Positions 49,970 through 58,108 of a stretch of DNA of 64,000 nt are shown here, in pieces. Made by a program: the position numbers and the translations under genes. The notes under the pieces were generated by a model. It worked only from the letters and a program-made list of their open reading frames with translations. It was not told the origin of the DNA and did not search any database. Position 1 is the stretch's first letter, and the number at the start of each line of letters is the position of its first letter. The DNA comes from Streptosporangium brasiliense (lineage in GTDB: Bacteria; Actinomycetota; Actinomycetes; Streptosporangiales; Streptosporangiaceae): positions 434,001-498,000 of the forward strand of contig NZ_JAUSRB010000002.1 of assembly GCF_030811595.1 (NCBI RefSeq), written 5' to 3'.

Positions 49970-51044
49970 TCAGGAGGTCTTCTCCGGCACGGTGATCTCG
50001 CCGGAAATGATCTTCTGCTTGTACTCGTCGAGCTTGGTCTTGATGTCGTCGACCTGGCCACCGGTGGTGGAGTAGTCGACGCCGCCGGCCTTGAGGTCGT
50101 AGATCGTGGTGCCGCTCTTCACCGTGCCGCCGCTGAAGCTCTTCAGGAAGTCGAAGACGGCGACGTCGACCTTCTTGATCATGGAGGTCATGATGACGCC
50201 CTGCAGCTCGGCGGCCGCGGTCTTGGCCTGGTCGGAGTCGACGCCGATGGCCAGGCCCTTGGCGGCCTTGGCCGCCTCGAACACGCCGCTGCCGGAACCG
50301 CCCGCGGCGTGGTAGACCACGTCGGCGCCCGCACATGCCCTCGGCCGCCGTCTTGCCCTTGGCCGGGTCGTTGAAGCCGGCGAAGTCCGGCGGCTGGGTC
50401 AGGTATTTGACGTCGACCTTGACGTCGGACTTGACCGCCTTGGCACCGGCGGCGAAGCCGGCCTCGAACTTCTGGATCAGCGGCACCTGGACGCCGCCGA
50501 CGAAGCCCACGTGGTTCTTCTTCGACTTCAGCGCCGCGGCGGCGCCGATGATGAAGGAGCCCTCGTGCTCGGCGAACAGGAGGTTGGAGATGTTGGGACC
50601 CGTCGCGGCGGCGTCGTCGACGATCGCGAACTTGACGTCCGGGAACTCGGCGGCGACCTTCTTCACCGGGCCGGAGTAGGCGAAGCCGATCGCGACGATC
50701 GGGTTGAAGCCGCCGGAGGCGAGCAGGCGCAGCCGCTCCTCCTTGGCCGCCTCGGTCTCGCCGTTGCTGGCCTCGATCTCCTTGGCCTCGGCCAGGCCGA
50801 GCTCGGTCTTGGCCTTGTCCAGACCGGCTGCGGCGGCGTCGTTGAACGACTGGTCGCCACGGCCGCCGATGTCATAGGCGAGACCGACCTTCGCGCCCGT
50901 CGCGGCCGGAGCCGAGCTGGCGCCCCCGTCGCTCGGCTTGGCCGACGTGGTCGAGTCGTCGCCTCCACCACACGCGGCAGCCCCCATGAGCATGCTGCCC
51001 GTCAGTACGGTAGCTGCCAGCTTGCCGAATCGGTTCTGAAGCAA
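49970..51044 (-). pseudogene. bmpA: BmpA-family nucleoside-binding lipoprotein, frameshifted
   Basis: TTG start (complement 51042-51044) behind AAGGGAG. Signal peptide with Cys (GSMLMGAAACGGG) and a BMP domain: GLAYDIGGRGDQSFNDAAAA, IVAIGFAYSGPVKKVA, VGFVGGVQVPLIQKFEAGF. Near 50330 the frame breaks: KGKTAAEGMC in one frame, then GADVVYHAAGGSGSGVFEAA in another, which runs to a normal C-terminus (KTKLDEYKQKIISGEITVP) and stop. Comparison with the expected AAEGMYAGADVVYH suggests loss of two bases after ATGT. It should deliver nucleosides to the adjacent importer. Either a genuine mutation or a sequence error. Confidence 0.85.
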
Positions 51045-51180
51045 GATGGACTCCCTTCGCGTCTCAGTGCACGCGCGAAGAGACGCACGGCAACCCTGCA
51101 CGGAAGATAGTTGGTCGACCAGGGTTGACCAAACCAGCGCACGGGTCCGAAATAGGTCCGTTATGCAGCTCACGCCGCCT
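51045..51180 (-). promoter_or_regulatory. Importer operon promoter region with TTGGTC/GACCAA dyads
   Basis: TTGGTCGACCA (51111-51121) contains a perfect 10-bp palindrome. With GGTTGACCAA (51123-51132) it makes a 22-bp outer inverted repeat TTGGTC...GACCAA. The site is 67-90 bases upstream of the bmpA start, a natural operator position for the nucleoside import and salvage operon. Confidence 0.6.
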
Positions 51181-51632
51181 TGTGACACAGGAAGGCGGCC
51201 GATCCTACCCGCCGGTAGCACCGTCCGGCGTCACGATATGGCGGCCGATCACGAACGATCTTCTCAGCGGCCCCGCCCGTGGCGACAGGTCGGCGAGACG
51301 CGGCCCCCCGGCCTGGAGCGGGGCCGCCGACGCGTCGACCACCGCGCCGGCCCGCCGGTGGCCGTTACCGGAGAGCGGCGGCCGTGATCGGAGATCGGCG
51401 GCCGTGACCGGAGAGAGCTCAGCGCGGCAGGGAGGCGGATCCGGCGGAGAAAGCGGGCCCGGTCGAGAAAGCGGACCCGGTAAAGAAAAGCAGAGCCGAT
51501 GGAGAAAAGCCACCTCGACCGCCGTGAGCGTCCGATCAGACCGCGGAGAACATCTGACGCCTCACGTCAGCCGTGACGCCTGGAGGAAACACACGGCGCC
51601 CGCCGAATTGACCGCCGTCCACGCCGTGGCGC

Positions 51633-51683
51633 GCATTGACATCCATGGCCGGGAACACGCATTGACGTCCATGGCCGGGAACA
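51633..51683. repeat. 25-bp tandem duplication
   Basis: GCATTGACATCCATGGCCGG and five more bases (51633-51657) recur at 51659-51683 with one A-to-G change, period 26. TTGAC in each copy looks like a -35 hexamer, but no gene start follows. Confidence 0.9.
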
Positions 51684-51825
51684 TTCGCGTCCGGGGAAGG
51701 AACGAGGCTTCCGTCCGGTCGCCGCCCGGCCGGAGCTCGGCCCACCCCGGACCGGAGCGCCGAGACGATCACGGCGCGATGCGGCACACCTCGGAAGATC
51801 AGCTCAGAACCCGCCTCCATCAGGA

Positions 51826-51865
51826 GGAACCGTGCCACGTGATCAAGGGGAACCGTGCCACGTGA
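51826..51865. repeat. 17-bp perfect direct repeat with CACGTG core
   Basis: GGAACCGTGCCACGTGA at 51826-51842 and 51849-51865, period 23. Each contains the palindrome CACGTG. Possible paired binding site in otherwise featureless DNA. Confidence 0.85.
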
Positions 51866-52256
51866 GCTGACAGCCGGTGGCCGTGGTGCCCGCCCGGCCG
51901 TCAGCGGAGCAGGTCCCGGTTGCGTCCACCCCTCACCGACCCGGCCACCACAACGCAAGCATCAGGGCTTCTGTGAAGGCGCCGGCGAATTCCGTGCGGT
52001 GAGCCCGTCCGGCAACGCCCGGAAAACGCGGAAAACAACGTGACACATCCCGCGTCGGCGACATCCGTCAGCCCGGATCAAATCCGGCCGTCGACGTCAG
52101 GTGAAGTCGATGTCGAGTGAAATGGAGCGGCCGGGCAGAGCAGCGGACGACGTCCACGATTACCGGTGACGACATTCACCGGACTCCGATTCTTGACGGC
52201 TGATCCCCCGACCGCCGTGCCGTCCGGCTCCCCGCCCTCCGGGGGGAGCCGCCCGG

Positions 52257-52304
52257 CCCCGGTCCCTCAGGACATCGCGGACCCCGGTCCTTCAGGACAT
52301 CGCG
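52257..52304. repeat. 23-bp tandem repeat duplicating the 3' end of the M20 amidohydrolase gene
   Basis: 52257-52279 and 52282-52304 match at 22 of 23 bases, period 25. The right copy carries the last codons and stop (complement 52292-52294) of the minus-strand gene; the left copy repeats it just downstream. Confidence 0.9.
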
Positions 52305-53530
52305 ATGCCCGCGACCGGTTCGGCCGAGGTGGGGCGCCGCCCCTCCCAGAGCGCGGTCAGCGCGGTCGCCGCCAGGAACCGCACGCCGGTGCCGATGCAC
52401 GTCTCGTCCACGTCGAAGGTGCCCTGGTGGATGTCGGCCAGCTGGTCCGAGCCCGGCTTGCGGGTGCCCAGCCGGGCGTATGCCCCCGGGACGGACTCGA
52501 GATACCAGCCGAAGTCCTCGCCGCCCAGGCTCTGCTGCGTCGGCACCGCGGAGCCCTCCCCGAGCACGCCCATCGCGGCCTCGGTCAGCATCTGCACGCT
52601 GACCTTGTCGTTGACGACGGGCGGCACGCCGCGGGCGTAGTCCATCCGGGCTTCGACCCCGTAGGCGCCCGCGACCGAGTCGAGCAGCCCCTTGATCAGC
52701 TCCGGGGCCGCGTGCCAGGCGTCCTCGTCCAGGCAGCGCACGGTGCCCTCGGCGACTCCGTCGTCCGGGATCGCGTTGGCCACCGAGCCCGCCTCGACCC
52801 GGCCCCAGACGAGGCTCAGCGACGAACGCGGGTCGACCCGGCGCGACAGTCCGGTGGGCAGCTCCGTGAGGATCTTGGCGAGGGCGAAGACCAGGTCGGC
52901 GGTGAGGTGCGGCCGGGCGGTGTGCCCGCCGGGGCCGCTCACCCGGATCGTGACCTTGTCGCAGGCGGAGGTGATCGGCCCGGACTTGAGGCCGACCTTG
53001 CCGACCTCCACCCGGGGGTCGCAGTGCAGGCCGAAGATCCGGTCGACACCGCTGATCCCGCCCGAGGCCATGACCTCCAGCGCCCCGCCGGGGAGCTCCT
53101 CGGCGGGCTGGAAGATCAGCCGGACCCGGCCGGGCAGCAGCCCGGCCTCCGCCTGCTGGGCGAGGAAGAGCGCGGTGCCGAGCAGGATCGTGGTGTGCAC
53201 GTCGTGGCCGCAGGCGTGGCACACGCCGGGGACGGTGGAGCTGTAGGGCACGTCCTTCTCGTCCGGCACGGGCAGCGCGTCGATGTCGGCCCGCAGCGCC
53301 ACGGTCGGCCCGTCGCCGCTGCCGACCTCGCAGATCAGACCGGTGCCACGCGGCAGGACCGAGGGCATGAGACCGGCCGCGGTCAGACGGTCGGCGACGC
53401 GCTGCGTCGTGCGGTATTCGGCGAACGCGAGCTCGGGATGCATGTGCAGGTCGCGGCGGAAGCCGATCAGGTCCTGCTCATGCCCGGCGAGGAACGTGTC
53501 GAGTTCTCCCCGAAAATTACGCCCCCGCAT
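52292..53530 (-). CDS. M20-family amidohydrolase (AmiA/AmiB-like)
   Basis: 412 residues. FRRDLHMHPELAFAEYRT is the standard N-terminal motif; metal ligands ADIDALPVPDEK, HACGHDVHTT, PAEELPGGAL and FGLHCDPRVEVG; C-terminal SLGGEDFGWYLESVPGAY with the final ligand in the IHQGTFDVDE region. It hydrolyses an N-acyl amino acid or similar amide. In M. tuberculosis AmiA1/AmiB1 lie between lpdA and deoD; here it lies about 17 kb away, next to the nucleoside importer. Confidence 0.92.
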   Translation of the reverse strand: MRGRNFRGELDTFLAGHEQDLIGFRRDLHMHPELAFAEYRTTQRVADRLTAAGLMPSVLPRGTGLICEVGSGDGPTVALRADIDALPVPDEKDVPYSSTVPGVCHACGHDVHTTILLGTALFLAQQAEAGLLPGRVRLIFQPAEELPGGALEVMASGGISGVDRIFGLHCDPRVEVGKVGLKSGPITSACDKVTIRVSGPGGHTARPHLTADLVFALAKILTELPTGLSRRVDPRSSLSLVWGRVEAGSVANAIPDDGVAEGTVRCLDEDAWHAAPELIKGLLDSVAGAYGVEARMDYARGVPPVVNDKVSVQMLTEAAMGVLGEGSAVPTQQSLGGEDFGWYLESVPGAYARLGTRKPGSDQLADIHQGTFDVDETCIGTGVRFLAATALTALWEGRRPTSAEPVAGIAMS

Positions 53531-54011
53531 TGGTCACCATCCCATCCGCGCCAGCAGCCTGATCTCGACGCACCGTGCCACTGCCCAGAATCACGCGATC
53601 CATGAGACAGCCCGAAAATTGATCGTCGCACCGGTGGGCCGGAGTGGGTGCCGTGGGCCGTGCCGGAGCGACTGACGGATCGCCAACGCGGGAGCGGCGG
53701 ACCAGGGTGAGACCACCGGCGCGCTGACGATGACATCGACTTTATCTCTCCTCCGTGGCCGCCCGCCGACATCTAGACCAAATGTTTTGCCGTCCCATCC
53801 ATTACTTCTGTGCCTCGTGACCCACCCGGACCAGAGCCGATGACCCGGATTGGCTAGGGGCGGTAGCCGTACCGGGTGGTGCGGCCCGGGAGGTGACCGT
53901 CCGTGGCTCCGTTGAAACATTGACGACCTGGCAATTTACGTCACCTCAGGTGCCAGTCATCGAACCCGAGGGAGTGATGCAAACCGGAAGAATGCGTGCT
54001 TCACTCCGCAT
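53531..54011. promoter_or_regulatory. Divergent control region between amidohydrolase and peptide-ligase genes
   Basis: Part of these 481 bases is low in G+C. It contains CACCT-C-AGGTG (53942-53952), a perfect 11-bp dyad nested in a wider CTGGCA...TGCCAG inverted repeat, about 30 bases before a small leader ORF. A minus-strand frame at 53591-53920 has no coding bias. Promoters in both directions are expected. Confidence 0.5.
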
Positions 54012-54015
54012 ATGA
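53977..54015 (+). CDS. Candidate 12-residue leader ORF coupled to the peptide-ligase gene
   Basis: ATG CAA ACC ... TGA encodes MQTGRMRASLRI. GAGGGAG lies just before the ATG, and the TGA overlaps the ligase ATG in ATGA. The ligase itself has no ribosome-binding site of its own, so its translation may depend on ribosomes ending this ORF. A second in-frame ATG at 53992 has GGAAGA upstream. Too short to judge by codon use. Confidence 0.4.
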   Translation: MQTGRMRASLRI

Positions 54016-55427
54016 TCACTAAAATCCCATTCGGAAAGAAGCACGCCGGGTTAAGCATCTTCGAACCGAACGAGGGGACCCTGGTGGTCATCCCGTCACT
54101 CTCGCTCCCCCAGGACGAGCTGCGCAGGATCACCGGCGCCCTCTGCTACGAGGAGCGGCTGCTGTTCCTCCTGCTCACCCTCAGGCAGCCGGGCGTCGGA
54201 GTCGTCTACCTGTCCTCGACGCCGGTGGACACCGCGATCGTGGACTACTACCTGAGCTTCCTCGACGACCCCGACGAGGCCCGCACCCGCCTGCAAATGA
54301 TCAGTTTGGATGATCCTCGCACGCAGCCGCTCACCGTGTCGGTGCTGCGCCGCCCGGACGTCGTCAGGCGGATCCGGGCGGCGCTCGGCGGCACGGCGGA
54401 CGCCTGGATGGTGCCGTTCGTGGTCAGCGAGCACGAGGAACGGCTCGCCGAGGTCCTCGGCCTGCCGATCTACGGCCCGGCCACCTCGCTGGCCCACCTG
54501 GGATCCAAGAGCGGCGGGCGCATGATCGGCGAGGAGGCGGGGGTGCCGATGGCGCGGGGCTTCGCCGACCTGCGGTCGCTGACCGAGGTGGAGCACGCCG
54601 CCCGCGCGCTGAGCCCCACGACGAAGTTGATGGTCAAGCTCAACAACAGCTACTCCGGGCTGGGCAACGCCATCGTGATCAAGGACGAGCGGCCGCTCAC
54701 CGCCTGTCACACGAGCTTCTCGGCGGCGGGCGAGACCTGGACGACGTTCGCCGAGAAGATCGCCGAACGGGGCGCGGTGATCGAGGAGTTCGTCGAGGGC
54801 CGGCCGCTGCGCTCCCCCAGCGCCCTGGCCAGGATCACCCCCGGCGGCGCCTACGACGTGGTCGCCACGCACGAGCAGCTCCTCGGCGGCCCGAACGGCG
54901 ACGTCTACCAGGGCTGCGCCTTCCCCGCCCATCCGGACTACCGCGCCCAGGTGGGCGAGTGCGCCGAGCGGATCGCCCGCGTCCTCGCCGGACGGGGCGT
55001 GGTCGGCCTGTTCGGCATGGACTTCTTCGCCGTCAAGACCGACGCCGGCTACCGGGCTCTGCTGTGCGAGGTCAACCTGCGCATCGGCGGCACCACGCAC
55101 CCGTTCGGCGCCGCGCTGCTCACCACCGGCGCCGCCTACGATCCCGGCACCGGCATGCTCATGCACGGCGACCAGCCCAAGTGCTACGTGGCCACCGACA
55201 ACTGCACCGCCCCCTGCCTGCGGGGCCGCACCCCCGGAGAGGTCGTCAAGCTGGTCCACGACAAGGGCCTCGGCTTCGACCGCGAGACCCGCACGGGCAA
55301 CGTGCTGCACCTGCTCGGCGCGGTCCCGGAGTTCGGCAAACTCGGTTTCACCAGCATCGGCGACTCGGCCGAGGAGGCCGCCGAGCTACACCGGAGGACC
55401 CTGCGGACGCTTCGCCAGTCCGCGTAG
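54012..55427 (+). CDS. ATP-grasp peptide ligase, PGM1-related
   Basis: 471 residues. It has the N-terminal pre-ATP-grasp region (EGTLVVIPSLSLPQDELRRI, VGVVYLSSTPVDTAIVDYYL) and a central ATP-grasp (GPATSLAHLGSKSGGRMIGE, TKLMVKLNNSYSGLGNAIV, EEFVEGRPLRSPS). The Mg-binding end reads GMDFFAVKTDAGYRALLCEV and NLRIGGTTHPFG. This combination is that of the peptide ligase PGM1 of pheganomycin biosynthesis and its many uncharacterised homologues, which join an amino group to a carboxylate through an acyl phosphate. No precursor peptide or other biosynthetic gene is recognisable nearby. Its 3' end overlaps the convergent gene at 55386. Confidence 0.85.
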   Translation: MITKIPFGKKHAGLSIFEPNEGTLVVIPSLSLPQDELRRITGALCYEERLLFLLLTLRQPGVGVVYLSSTPVDTAIVDYYLSFLDDPDEARTRLQMISLDDPRTQPLTVSVLRRPDVVRRIRAALGGTADAWMVPFVVSEHEERLAEVLGLPIYGPATSLAHLGSKSGGRMIGEEAGVPMARGFADLRSLTEVEHAARALSPTTKLMVKLNNSYSGLGNAIVIKDERPLTACHTSFSAAGETWTTFAEKIAERGAVIEEFVEGRPLRSPSALARITPGGAYDVVATHEQLLGGPNGDVYQGCAFPAHPDYRAQVGECAERIARVLAGRGVVGLFGMDFFAVKTDAGYRALLCEVNLRIGGTTHPFGAALLTTGAAYDPGTGMLMHGDQPKCYVATDNCTAPCLRGRTPGEVVKLVHDKGLGFDRETRTGNVLHLLGAVPEFGKLGFTSIGDSAEEAAELHRRTLRTLRQSA

Positions 55428-55604
55428 GCCGATCACGCCGAGCACGATGGCCAGGACGATGTTCACGGCGATCAGGATGCCGTGGACCACGTAGAAGGCC
55501 GTCGGGTGTCCGTCCGCGAGGTTGAAGCCGAGATTGATCCACTCGAAGACCATGAAAGCGGCGACGGCGAGCAGGAATACGGCGATCTTTCGCGACATTT
55601 GCAT
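55386..55604 (-). CDS. Small two-helix membrane protein, hypothetical
   Basis: 72 residues (or 70 from the second ATG). Helix 1 KIAVFLLAVAAFMVFEWINL, a short loop with NLADGHPTA, helix 2 GILIAVNIVLAIVLGVIGLR, then a basic tail. This is the pattern of SCO4848-like small actinobacterial membrane proteins. The last 42 bases overlap the convergent ligase gene. Divergent from the carboxypeptidase gene at 55693. Function unknown. Confidence 0.8.
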   Translation of the reverse strand: MQMSRKIAVFLLAVAAFMVFEWINLGFNLADGHPTAFYVVHGILIAVNIVLAIVLGVIGLRGLAKRPQGPPV

Positions 55605-55692
55605 GACATCAGTATTCCGTTACCTGATGTGTCCCCTGGTCAGCGTGTGGGGCACGGCATGTGAATCGGCACGAAGCTACCCTGAGATCACT

Positions 55693-56802
55693 ATGGGGAT
55701 GAAACACGTCGCGCCCGTCGGGGTGCTGCTCGCGGCGACCGCCTTCCTGGGCGTTCCCGCATATGCCGAGAAAGCGCCCGTCGGCGGGAACGAGCTCGGC
55801 GAGCGGGGCATCATCGCCCCCACAGGGGTGAAGGCGCCGCCGAAGACGGCCGCGAAGTCCTACGTGATCGCCGACGCCGACACCGGGGAGGTCCTCGCCG
55901 CCAAGGACCCGCACGGACGATACCTGCCGGCGAGCACACTCAAGGCCCTGACCGCGCTCACCCTCATCCCGAAGCTCGACAAGAGCCGGAAGGTCAAGCC
56001 GAGCAGCCGCGCCGTGAACGAGGAGGGCAGCGCCGTCGGCCTGGTCTCCAAACCGATCTACACCGTCGAAGACCTCTTCAAGGCGTTGATGCTGGTCTCG
56101 GGCAACGACTGCGCGATGGCGCTGGCCGAGGCCAACGGCGGCCTGACCGAGACGCTGAAGGACATGAACGCCGAGGCCAAGCGGCTGCAGGCCCTCGACA
56201 CGGTGGCCAAGACGCCGAGCGGGCTGGACAAGCCCGGCCAGAGCAGCTCGGCCTACGACCTGGCGCTGATCGCGCGGGCCGGACTGGCCAACGCCGATTT
56301 CCGGCGGTACATCAGCACGAAGACCGACAAGTTTCCCGCGCCCAAGGGCTACTACGAGATCGGCAACCACAACAAGCTGCTCTGGCGCTACAAGGGCATG
56401 ATCGGCGTCAAGAACGGCTGGACGTCCAAGGCCATGGGCAGCTTCGTCGGCGCGGCCAAACGGAACGGGCACACCGTCATCGTGTCGATCATGCGGCACG
56501 ACGGTTACTTCTGGGACGATGTCGCCGACCTGCTCGACTGGGGCTTCGCCACCCGCGGCAAGATCACCCCGGTCGGCCGGCTGGTGGACCCGCTCCCCGC
56601 GGCCGCCCCCATGCCGACCGGCCCGACCACCCCGCCCGCGACGCCGCCGTCACCGGCGCCCCGGCCCGGCAGCACAGGAGCCGCCCCCGCCTCCGGGGAC
56701 GGCTCCCCCGCGGCCGTCCCGGTGGGCCTCTACGTGCTCGGCGCGGGCCTGCTCGGCGGCGGGATCTGGCTGGTGTACGGCATGCGCAGGCGGTCCCGCT
56801 AG
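55693..56802 (+). CDS. D-alanyl-D-alanine carboxypeptidase (low-molecular-weight PBP, peptidase S11)
   Basis: 369 residues. Signal peptide (VAPVGVLLAATAFLGVPAYA), catalytic S-x-x-K in LPASTLKALTALTL, S-x-N in LMLVSGNDCAMALAEA, and third motif as K-N-G (MIGVKNGWTSKAMG) instead of the usual K-T-G. A Pro/Ala/Thr linker and a C-terminal anchor helix (GLYVLGAGLLGGGIWLVYG) with basic tail follow. It trims D-Ala from peptidoglycan pentapeptides on the outer face of the membrane. The ATG at 55693 or 55699 lies close to the probable promoter; the longer open frame upstream is ignored. Confidence 0.92.
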   Translation: MGMKHVAPVGVLLAATAFLGVPAYAEKAPVGGNELGERGIIAPTGVKAPPKTAAKSYVIADADTGEVLAAKDPHGRYLPASTLKALTALTLIPKLDKSRKVKPSSRAVNEEGSAVGLVSKPIYTVEDLFKALMLVSGNDCAMALAEANGGLTETLKDMNAEAKRLQALDTVAKTPSGLDKPGQSSSAYDLALIARAGLANADFRRYISTKTDKFPAPKGYYEIGNHNKLLWRYKGMIGVKNGWTSKAMGSFVGAAKRNGHTVIVSIMRHDGYFWDDVADLLDWGFATRGKITPVGRLVDPLPAAAPMPTGPTTPPATPPSPAPRPGSTGAAPASGDGSPAAVPVGLYVLGAGLLGGGIWLVYGMRRRSR

Positions 56803-56838
56803 CGCGGGCCCGGCACGTCCAAACGGCACGCCCAAGCG

Positions 56839-56975
56839 GCGCGGCCGGATGAGAGGCCCGGCCGGATTAAGGGTCCGGCCGGATGAAGAGTCCGGCCGGG
56901 TGACGGGTGAGAGGCCCGGCCGGGTCAAGGGTCCGGCCGAGTTAAGGGCTTGGCCGGGCGAGGGCCGCGGCCGGG
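56839..56975. repeat. 17-18-bp minisatellite (about eight units) after the carboxypeptidase gene
   Basis: Units of the form TCCGGCCGGATGAAGAG, GCCCGGCCGGATTAAGGG, TCCGGCCGGGTGACGGG and TCCGGCCGAGTTAAGGG run in tandem starting 37 bases past the stop codon. Each unit contains the GGCCGG dyad. No ORF. Confidence 0.9.
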
Positions 56976-57057
56976 CCTACCGGGCCACCAAATGCCTCTT
57001 ATAGGCACAGACAGGCTTTACGGGCACAAATTTTTCCAGCCGAGTCCGCTGGAGTGG

Positions 57058-57999
57058 CTAGAGAGGGACGTCGGCGGCGGGGATCGGGGTGGGCTCGGGG
57101 GGCGGGCCGAGCGAGGAGGTCTCCGTCCAGGCTGCCGCGTAGAGGATCACCCGGGCCGACAGGTTGATCCAGACCAACAGCCCGACCATCACCGCGAACA
57201 CCCCGTAGATGGGGTTGTTCAACGTCCTGGCCAGGATCAGCGCGGCGAGCTGCTTGAGGACGCCGAAGCCGAGCGCGCCCAGCAGCGCGCCGCGCAGCAC
57301 GACCTGGAGCGGCTGCCTCGACCGGCCCATCCAGCGCAGGATGATCACGAACAGCACGGTGTCCGCCAGGACGCTGACCACCAGGCCGACGAGCCAGATC
57401 GAATTGCTGCCGATCACCGACCGCGACAGGCCCAGCCATCCGGCCACGGTCCCGCTGGCCTGGGTGGCGAAGCCGCCGACCAGCACCGAGGCGATCATCG
57501 TGACGCCGACCAGGACCAGGGCTGCCAGATCGCGGAGCTTGGCCAGGAAGAAGTTGAGCGGCGCCTCGGCGGTCATGGAGACCTCGCGGAGCGCGTCGCG
57601 CAGGGCGTCGACGGCGCCGAGCCCGGCGTAGAGCAGGCCGAGCAGACCGATGATCCCGGCGCTGGCCCGCGAGTCGGCGATCTGCTGGATCGGGAGCTGG
57701 TCGGCGAGGCCGGGGAGATATTGGTCGATGGCCCGCTGGAGGGTCCTGATGGCGTCCGGCCGGACGGACAGGAAGTAGCCGAAGACCGCGAAGGCCAGCG
57801 CGATGATCGGGAAGAACGACAGGAACGCGTAGTAGGTCACCGCCCCGGCCAGCCGGTCACCGGACTGGATCTGGTATCGCTGCACGGTCCTGATCAGATG
57901 ATCGAACCAGGGCCACCGGATCCGGGTGGAGCCGATCCTCGACCGGCCCCACTCACGGAAGACCTCGATCCGTTCCTGCACGCTCGTCACCCGCGTCAC
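57058..57999 (-). CDS. YihY/BrkB-family inner membrane protein
   Basis: 313 residues, six predicted helices. AGAVTYYAFLSFFPIIALA is the hallmark first helix, followed by GIIGLLGLLYAGLGAVDALR, a third span, RQPLQVVLRGALLGALGFG and TLNNPIYGVFAVMVGLLVW. This matches the family once named ribonuclease BN. Function unknown; likely a transporter-like or envelope protein. The GTG start (complement 57997-57999) has no strong ribosome-binding site. On the same strand and upstream of it is trpS. Confidence 0.9.
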   Translation of the reverse strand: MTRVTSVQERIEVFREWGRSRIGSTRIRWPWFDHLIRTVQRYQIQSGDRLAGAVTYYAFLSFFPIIALAFAVFGYFLSVRPDAIRTLQRAIDQYLPGLADQLPIQQIADSRASAGIIGLLGLLYAGLGAVDALRDALREVSMTAEAPLNFFLAKLRDLAALVLVGVTMIASVLVGGFATQASGTVAGWLGLSRSVIGSNSIWLVGLVVSVLADTVLFVIILRWMGRSRQPLQVVLRGALLGALGFGVLKQLAALILARTLNNPIYGVFAVMVGLLVWINLSARVILYAAAWTETSSLGPPPEPTPIPAADVPL

Positions 58000-58108
58000 C
58001 TACCCAATTACCGCCCTACCGTGCGCCTACCGCGCGCGGGGACGGGCGCCTCCCGCGGGCGGTCGCCCGGCGGGCCGTCGGGTGTCGGGGGAGCGAGCTG
58101 CCGGCGGG

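Larger units (their letters stand above)
51181..52256. other. 1.1-kb region without a convincing gene, with local tandem duplications
   Basis: Frames are open on both strands (plus 51125-51865, minus 51536-51958), but none shows third-position G/C bias, a ribosome-binding site or a recognisable domain. It contains a 25-bp tandem pair (51633-51657, 51659-51683), a 17-bp pair (51826-51842, 51849-51865) and A-rich GAGAAAGCGG repeats near 51450-51510. A decayed gene cannot be excluded. Confidence 0.5.

Noticed and set aside
48357..51221. A single 954-codon gene covering BmpA and the ATPase
   Set aside because: The frame is open only because of the BmpA frameshift; the middle third encodes Arg-rich out-of-frame sequence while the true BmpA frame continues alongside.
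51536..51958. 140-codon minus-strand ORF in the 51-52 kb gap
   Set aside because: No third-position bias, no domain, encoded partly by tandem duplications.
53591..53920. 109-codon minus-strand ORF before the peptide-ligase gene
   Set aside because: Codon use unlike neighbours and no ribosome-binding site; considered as a precursor peptide gene for the ligase but has no leader/core features.
56839..56975. CRISPR array
   Set aside because: Units of 17-18 bp are contiguous and degenerate, with no unique spacers and no cas genes.
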